DNA of 28,682 nucleotides, taken from IMG/VR virus record IMGVR_UViG_3300047994_000175, positions 1 to 28,682 of that record. One strand, 5' to 3'. The stretch comes from a virus. The number at the start of each line of letters is the position of its first letter. Position 1 is the first letter of the stretch. Made by a program: the position numbers and the translations under genes. This document shows, piece after piece, positions 28,333 to 28,682 of this stretch. The notes beneath the pieces were generated by a model, which had not been told where the DNA came from, did no database searches, and saw only the letters and a list, made by a program, of their open reading frames with translations.

Positions 28333-28682
28333 AGGTCCTCAAGATCGCGGCGATCGTCGTCACCGCCGTATTTCTGGCGCCTGTCGCCGTTGGCGTCGCC
28401 GCGGGCGCGAGCATCGGCGCGGCGATCGGCGCAGTGGCGACGACGCTCGCCGGCGTCGTGGGCGCCTCGGTCGCCACCGGCCTGCTCGTCGCGGCGGCCG
28501 CGGTGGATCTGTCGATGATCGCCGGCGCGCTCCTGCCCAAGCCATCGGTGGGCGGCTCCCAGACCAAATGGAAAGCCGATCCTTACGCCGGCATCCCATA
28601 TGTCATGGGTCGGACCCTGGTTGGCGGCAACATCGTTTACCGACGCGCCCACGGGTCGAACAACAAGTTCCAGACCTTCGTC
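28329..28682 (+). CDS. Tail hub / host-specificity protein, N-terminal part (cut by window edge)
   Basis: 118 codons visible from ATG 28329 (ATGA overlap), open to the window end. The N-terminus is hydrophobic, rich in Ala/Gly/Val (VLKIAAIVVTAVFLAPVAVG, VAAGASIGAAIGAVATTLAG), followed by a non-hydrophobic start of the body (KWKADPYAGIPYVMGRTLVG, then GNIVYRRAHGSNNKF). That is the usual beginning of large central tail-tip proteins of sphingomonad siphophages (GTA gp15-like), which contact the cell surface. Confidence 0.75.
   Translation, partial: MKVLKIAAIVVTAVFLAPVAVGVAAGASIGAAIGAVATTLAGVVGASVATGLLVAAAAVDLSMIAGALLPKPSVGGSQTKWKADPYAGIPYVMGRTLVGGNIVYRRAHGSNNKFQTFV

Overview
The window is the left junction and about two thirds of an integrated temperate siphophage in a GC-rich alphaproteobacterium, most likely a sphingomonad (Sphingomonas/Sphingobium type). 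The host call is an inference from NusA/RimP sequence style, the GC-rich codon use and the family content of the phage genes. The left edge is host chromosome: the 5' part of nusA and all of rimP, both on the minus strand in the conserved rimP-nusA order. The prophage begins in the rimP upstream region, roughly 1.37-1.57 kb; no integrase and no right attachment site lie in the window, so the exact junction cannot be fixed.

From 1.5 to 10.84 kb runs a tightly packed minus-strand early operon. Most neighbours overlap by ATGA, GTGA or TGATG, which implies translational coupling. From promoter-proximal to distal it has a Cro/YdaS-like regulator, small unknown genes, a CII-like DNA-binding protein, two paralogous HTH-type proteins (one with a cysteine cluster), small membrane proteins, a GapR (DUF2312)-like DNA-binding protein, a conserved phage protein with a 9-bp minisatellite inside it, a DUF4326 protein, a 656-residue orphan ParB-like protein, a degenerate-motif MT-A70 methyltransferase and an AlpA/excisionase-like regulator. 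No recognisable helicase, primase, initiator or recombinase is present. One plus-strand gene (10169-10429) lies antisense inside this operon.

The switch is at 10.84-10.93 kb: two near-identical 22-bp operators in inverted orientation sit between the Cro-like gene and a CI-like S24 repressor. Both transcripts look leaderless or almost so. The repressor is followed on the plus strand by a HIRAN-domain protein and a lipoprotein of lower GC content, a likely lysogeny-expressed cassette.

From 12.7 kb onward the plus strand carries the late region: a winged-helix regulator, a second DNA-binding-like protein, three small genes, an HNH endonuclease, a palindrome-rich gap (candidate cos), P27-type small terminase, large terminase, HK97-type portal, prohead protease, major capsid protein (flanked by two terminator hairpins), head-tail connectors, tail completion protein, tail tube, tail chaperones with a possible -1 frameshift, tape measure, and four tail-tip genes whose order resembles genes 12-15 of Rhodobacter-type gene transfer agents. 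The last gene runs off the right edge. Lysis genes and integrase would have to lie beyond it.
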